In this document: piece by piece, positions 22,960 to 64,000 of the stretch
How positions within the stretch are numbered: the first letter of the stretch is position 1
Layout of the letters: the number at the start of each line of letters is the position of its first letter
Assembly (NCBI GenBank): GCA_033239525.1
Contig: BSYO01000024.1
Location: 8,083,991 to 8,147,990, forward strand
Length of the DNA stretch: 64,000 nucleotides
Direction of reading: 5' to 3'
DNA from: Nepenthes gracilis
Taxonomy: Eukaryota > Streptophyta > Magnoliopsida > Caryophyllales > Nepenthaceae
Notes under the pieces: model-generated
The model's input: only the letters and a program-made list of their open reading frames with translations
What the model was told of the DNA's origin: nothing
The model's database searches: none
Position numbers and translations under genes: made by a program

Positions 22960-23480
22960 ATGTCAGGATCTATACCGATGCCTAAGGCTTCATATAGGAT
23001 TGCTCCTCCAGAATTAAATAAGTTGAAGAAGCAATTATAAGAACTTCAGAAGAAGGGTTTTCATTTGACAGTGTATTACTATAGGGTGCATTGGTGTTAT
23101 TTGTGAAAAACAAAACATGGGTTTATAAGATTATGCATAGGTTATCGAGAGTTGAACAATATAACAACTAAGAATAAGTATGTTTTGTCTAAAATTAATT
23201 ATCTTTTTGACTAGTCGTAAGGAGCTTAAGTTTTTTTAAAGATCAATATTTGGTCTCGTTATTACCAATTAATGATTAAGAAAAAAGATGTAATCAAGAT
23301 AGCATTTCAATCAAGGTACGACTATTATGAATTTTTGATAATACTATTTGGACTAGCAGATACTCCTACAATGTTTACGAACCTTATGAACCAGATATTT
23401 TAACCATATTTTGATCAATTTGTAGTCATTTTTATTAATAATATTTTGATTTATTCAAGATGTTATTAAAAGTACGACCT
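22960..23480 (+). pseudogene. Ty3/gypsy reverse transcriptase remnant with mutated active site
   Basis: Recognisable phrases in order are [69 protein letters not shown] and YFDQFVVIFINNILIYS. These are the conserved RT blocks of plant Ty3/gypsy elements, with the catalytic DD replaced by NN (about 23430-23450). Multiple stops and frameshifts separate the pieces. Confidence 0.85.
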
Positions 23481-24300
23481 CAATTTGAGAAATTTTTGCA
23501 AAAGCTCTAGGAGAAGCGATTATGTGCCAAATTGAAGAAATATGAATTTCGGGTTGAGAAAGCGGTTTTCTTAAACCACATGATATAAAAGAGAAGTGTA
23601 TCGGTGGAGCCATAGAAGTTCAAATAGTAACAAGTTAGAGCCGATCAATGAGCATAACTAAATTGCGAAACTTTCTTGGTTTGGTTGGGAATTATTAAAA
23701 GTCTAAGGAGAATTTTTTTTGCGATAGCAATGCCATTGACCCGCTTAATACAAAAGTAGGTGACATTTTTGTGGAAGGAAAATTGTGAGTGAAGTTTATG
23801 AGAATTGAAAATTATTTGAAGGTTGCATCAATTTTATCTACCTTGTAAGATTTCAAAGGCTAAATAGTTTATTAACAATGCTGACAAAAGAGACTTGGGT
23901 TACGTTTTAATACAATACAGTAAGGTTATTACTTATGGATCAAGATAATTTAAGGTATACGAATAGAACTATTATACTCATAATTTAAAATTAGTAATTG
24001 TGATTTTTACATTGAAGATTTGAGATATTTGTATGGGAAGAAATTTATTTATATATTCGAATTATAAAAGTTTAAAGTATCCGTTTTCTTAAAAGGAATT
24101 GAATATAGGGCAAAGAAAATGGTTAAACTTTTTTAAGGATTATAATTATAAAATTCAATATCAACTAGAAAAAATGAATATAGTAGCGATGCATTGAGCC
24201 ATAAGTGAGCAAGTTTGATATCCCATTTGATGAATAAAGAAATGAAGATACTTGATAGATTAAAAAAGTGTAATACTAGAAGGCATTCTCAGAATATGCA
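23481..24300 (+). pseudogene. Ty3/gypsy RNase H remnant
   Basis: It follows RT on the same strand. It keeps a SITKLRNFLGLVGNY-like connection (about 23650-23695) and faint RNase H blocks after 23840 with several stops. Catalytic residues cannot be placed with confidence. Confidence 0.65.
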
Positions 24301-24499
24301 CATAAGATTATTATATTTTCAAATTTAATAGAAATCTTTAAAAGAATTTAAAAAAAGACAAATAAAAAATCAATTTTTTAGTTGATATAGATGAGGATTT
24401 GAATTACAGTTAAAAGCTGATTTTAACATTCAGGCTGATAAAATTTAGAGATTTAAGGATCGTATATGCATATCAAACATTGAGGGGCTAAAAGAAGAA

Positions 24500-25400
24500 A
24501 TCCTTAATAAAGTACATTGATCCAAGTATATGATTCATCCGGGATAAATAAGATATATTAATAATTATGGAAGAACTTTTGGTAGAAAAACTTGAAGAGA
24601 GAAACCAAGACATTTGTGGAAAGATATATTATATGTCAACAAGTAAATGTTGAACATAAAAAGCCATAAGAACTTTCGCAACCTATGCTAGTTTCCAACT
24701 AAAAATGGGGACACATATCAATGGATTTTATAATGAATTTATTAGAAATGTCATGAAAGCATAATATTGTATAAGTGATTATAAATCGTTTGACAAAATT
24801 GGCACAGTTTATAGCCATCATAATGAAGGTTTTGAAAAATCATTTGGTGATATTATATATCAATGAAGTAGTTAGATTGCATAGTATTCTATTTTCTATT
24901 GCTTGTATCCAAATTTTAAAAAAATTTGCACCATAAACTAAACACCAATAAGAACTTTAGCATGATATATCATCTACAAACGGACAAATAATTAGAGAAA
25001 ACAATTCAGATTTTGGAAAATTTATTATCGGTATCTATCATGGCTATAAAAACAACTTGGAATAATTTTTTGTTGCTGGGTAATAGTTGCCAAACGAATG
25101 TCAGTATAATACTTTTTGAAGTACTTTACGAAAAAAGTATCATTTCCTAATCAATTGAGGAGAGACCGGAGAGCGAGGATCTATGTGATCAGATGTAATT
25201 CCAGAAACATTACAGAATATTCCTTTAATCAGGAATCAGTTCTAAGTTGCTCAAAGTTGAAAGAGTTATGCAACCAGGAGATTCGTGTTGCGCTTCATTC
25301 AAGAGAGTCACTAGTTTTGGATTAAAAGAGAAATTAAAGTTGATATTTATTAGATTATTTTGAATTTTTTAAAGGATCAAAAAAATGATTTATAAAATAG
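24500..25400 (+). pseudogene. Ty3/gypsy integrase remnant
   Basis: The core is marked by WGHISMDFIMNLLEM (about 24705-24750), VIINRLTKLAQFIAI (about 24775-24820), YINEVVRLHSILFSI and TNGQIIRENNS. Together these are the D,D,E core blocks of plant Ty3/gypsy integrase. The DRLTK block reads NRLTK here. The open frame 25116-25325 covers part of the C-terminal region. Many stops are present. Confidence 0.8.
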
Positions 25401-25895
25401 CATTGCCTCAAGCCTAACAAGTTTTCACAATATTTTTCATGCTTCAATACTTTGTATGTATGTCAATGACCCTTCACTCATGATCAACCACAGACCTTAA
25501 TAGATTAATAAAAACTCGTCATTTATCGGGGAAACGTGCACATTCATTTGGTCAAAATGCTATAAAGAAATGATTCTCTCGGGGAAGCTACGTGTGAATC
25601 AAGAAATGAGATACATAAGAAATACCCCAACTTATTTATCTATTAACATACGTAAATTTTAAAGATAAAATTTTATAAAAAAAAAAAAGACATCAAATAT
25701 AATTTAAAGTGTCAGCAATTAATTTGATTAAACAAAAATTTAAAATAAAATTTGGTACAATTGAGTAAAGTATGCTTGGAGGACACATAAGGGGAGGAAG
25801 AGCCACGCATGAGCACATTTGAGGCGAAATTACGGTATCTAATGGGCGCTGATGCATCAATTAAAATTAGTCTTTACGCATGACTCCACATGATT

Positions 25896-27071
25896 GGCAT
25901 ATATGCAAATAATTTCCATCATTCTTTTCCTATGCTATAATCCCGTTCAGAACTTCAATAATTTTCATTGCATAGGTTCAAATGTTGCATATAATTTGCC
26001 CTTGGAAAGTTCATACGAGCACCACATGCATATAAATATAGACATCTGTACAGTGAGTCGTGTACACTGAAGTTCGAGAATCTACCATAATATCCAGAAT
26101 TAGCCTATAGCACGTAGGCTACAGCCATGCCAAGCAAGGTCCATGCTTAGTGTAAAGAAATAAAAAAATTAATATTACTCTAATAAGTTAGTTATAGGTA
26201 AGCTTGAAACACGCTTATAGGGCTTTCCAGAGATATAAATTGCATAGGTTATCCAAGAAAAGACATTCTAATTAATGTAACCATTTTGCTATCTACCGCA
26301 AGCAATCCAGAGACATATGAAGAGGCAGTATAAAATCCAAATTGGATTGAAGCTATGGGATTTGCAGCTCACATTTCTGCCATAAGATGGACGGGGTTGT
26401 AATTGTTGGCAAGAGCAATACAAGCCTTCCTGTAAAACTAGTAATACACCAGTTTCGTCATATATTTCTAGTAGATTGGTTTTGCCAGAGTATAATGATT
26501 TCGACGATGTCGATTTCTCATACTATGTTATCAGGATAATAAAAGGTTATGCGGTATTTTTTTTAAAGAAAAAAGCTTACATGTACAATATTTTGAACGC
26601 GTTCAAGAAAGAACTCGCTAGAAATGGAACATCCGCAAACCAACCAACAGCTATGGTGCAATCAATTGCAACACTCATCAAACGTGTTGGACTGCAGAGC
26701 AACTACAACGTTGTGAGTATCTGGGGCAAATTAATGCCTCGGAGCGGCCTACTGCAGAAGGCCTTGTTAGATTTTCAAGAACCCAGAACCAAAAATGCAA
26801 AACAAGAACAAGTTCAATCACAAAAATAAGGTCTCAAGCATTCAATCAATTGCTAAGCAGAGAAGAAACACTTCAAGGAAAGATCCTACAGAAGACGGTC
26901 AATACAAAAACACATGACCTGCAACTGAAAGCAGCGTGGCCCAGAACGTGCAGACTGCTCGAGTAGAGTGTCACGGGGCACAAGAAATAATGGCTATGGA
27001 TCAGAAGCAACCACCCAAAAAAGAATTAAGAGTTGACACACAAACAAATGCTGGGAACAAATATCCAGAAC
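25896..27071. other. 3' flank and UTR region of the Rab7 gene
   Basis: On the minus strand this lies downstream of the Rab7 stop codon, so its upper part should hold the 3' UTR. No clear AATAAA on the minus strand was found by eye. A plus-strand open frame of 117 codons (26476-26829) has no recognisable domain and is probably incidental. Confidence 0.5.
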
Positions 27072-63599
<36,528 letters not shown>

Positions 63600-64000
63600 T
63601 TCGATATATTCGAATCAGAGAACTTCGAACCTTTCCGGATTTTCTACTCTTTCTCCTTGTCTGCCTGCGACGTTTCGGCGATTTCGATGATGAAAGAAAA
63701 GCTGGGGAGCGCGAGAGAAAAATAATAAATGGAGATGAGAGGACACACGCAGGGAACGCCGATGTCTACGAACAAAACACTGATACTGGGTATTTATTAT
63801 GTTATTACTCAATTATTAAAACTGCATTAATAGCTGTTATATATTTGTTAATCTAAGCCGGGAATTAATTAAGAGTTGATTGATAAAAAAATTTGCAAAG
63901 CTAACCAACACTAACGGATCAGATGAGCCCACGTGTGGCCGGAATCGACGTCGTTTTCCATCATTTGCTTTCCGCTTGTCACGTAATCATTCATGATGAT
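63600..64000 (-). promoter_or_regulatory. Rab7 5' UTR and promoter region
   Basis: Upstream of the Rab7 ATG on the minus strand. A TATA-like TATATAA lies at 63837-63843, about 240 bp before the ATG. A G-box CACGTG lies at 63930-63935 and a second ACGT element GACGTC at 63947-63952. The segment 63600-63770 is less AT-rich and GA/CT-rich, as expected for a plant 5' UTR. Elements are read by eye and untested. Confidence 0.6.

Larger units (their letters stand above)
21215..25895 (+). mobile_element. Strongly decayed Ty3/gypsy retrotransposon
   Basis: Similar ~200 bp blocks at 21215-21430 and 25695-25895 (shared phrases TAATTTAA.., AATTAATTTGA, GATGCATC..CTAAAATTAG) flank a pol remnant in the order RT, RNase H, integrase. 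The blocks look like LTR parts: the left one continues into ~1.3 kb of AT-rich LTR or leader, and the right one is truncated. Gag and protease are not recognisable. Stops and frameshifts occur every few tens of codons, so the element is old. Confidence 0.75.

Noticed and set aside
26476..26829. 117-codon plus-strand frame downstream of Rab7
   Set aside because: No domain is recognised and it is antisense to the probable Rab7 3' UTR. I could not support it as a gene.

Overview
This window is nuclear DNA from a flowering plant, most likely a dicot. It is AT-rich, about 1% of it is protein-coding exon, and it is packed with eroded plant retroelements, DNA transposons and an endogenous plant pararetrovirus. 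The species cannot be fixed from sequence reading alone.

The only host gene I can support is a Rab7/RABG small GTPase on the minus strand. Its seven coding exons can be assembled exactly: 63547-63599, 63409-63435, 62992-63091, 62750-62896, 29922-30002, 29704-29849 and 27072-27135. Together they make 618 nt, or 205 codons plus a stop, with every junction GT-AG and in phase. Between exons 4 and 5 lies one intron of 32,747 bp (30003-62749), which makes up half of the window.

Layout. 1-10985: two endogenous caulimovirid (florendovirus/petuvirus-like) fragments in opposite orientation. The plus copy holds an ORF2-like gene, promoter/leader, primer site and movement protein. The minus copy holds coat-protein C-terminus, protease, RT, RNase H and promoter/leader. 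Their promoter/leaders form a ~0.7 kb inverted repeat. 10908-17015: a Ty3/gypsy chromovirus of Tekay/Del type with a truncated 5' LTR, a ~2 kb internal remnant and a ~3.3 kb 3' LTR full of GC-rich tandem repeats. 17016-~19800: part of another LTR element on the minus strand. 21215-25895: a very eroded Ty3/gypsy element. 27072-63599: the Rab7 gene.

Inside the giant intron, from low to high coordinate, are: a chromovirus on the minus strand with both LTRs (about 31910-36936); a ~14.8 kb palindromic Mutator-like structure (37612-52425), each arm carrying a MuDR-type transposase and a convergent plant-mobile-domain (PMD) gene, with a hAT transposon inserted in the right arm only (47973-51418); a collapsed Ty1/copia element (54135-55720); a MITE-like element filled by a ~420 bp ATT/TTA microsatellite (56424-57068); a LINE on the minus strand (about 57400-61680) split by a short copia element with 185/194 bp LTRs (59503-60702); and SINE-like relics. 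All mobile-element genes seen are broken.

The most interesting structures are the giant intron, the palindromic MULE/PMD unit, and the head-to-head viral insertion whose junction lies where the viral tRNA primer site would begin.
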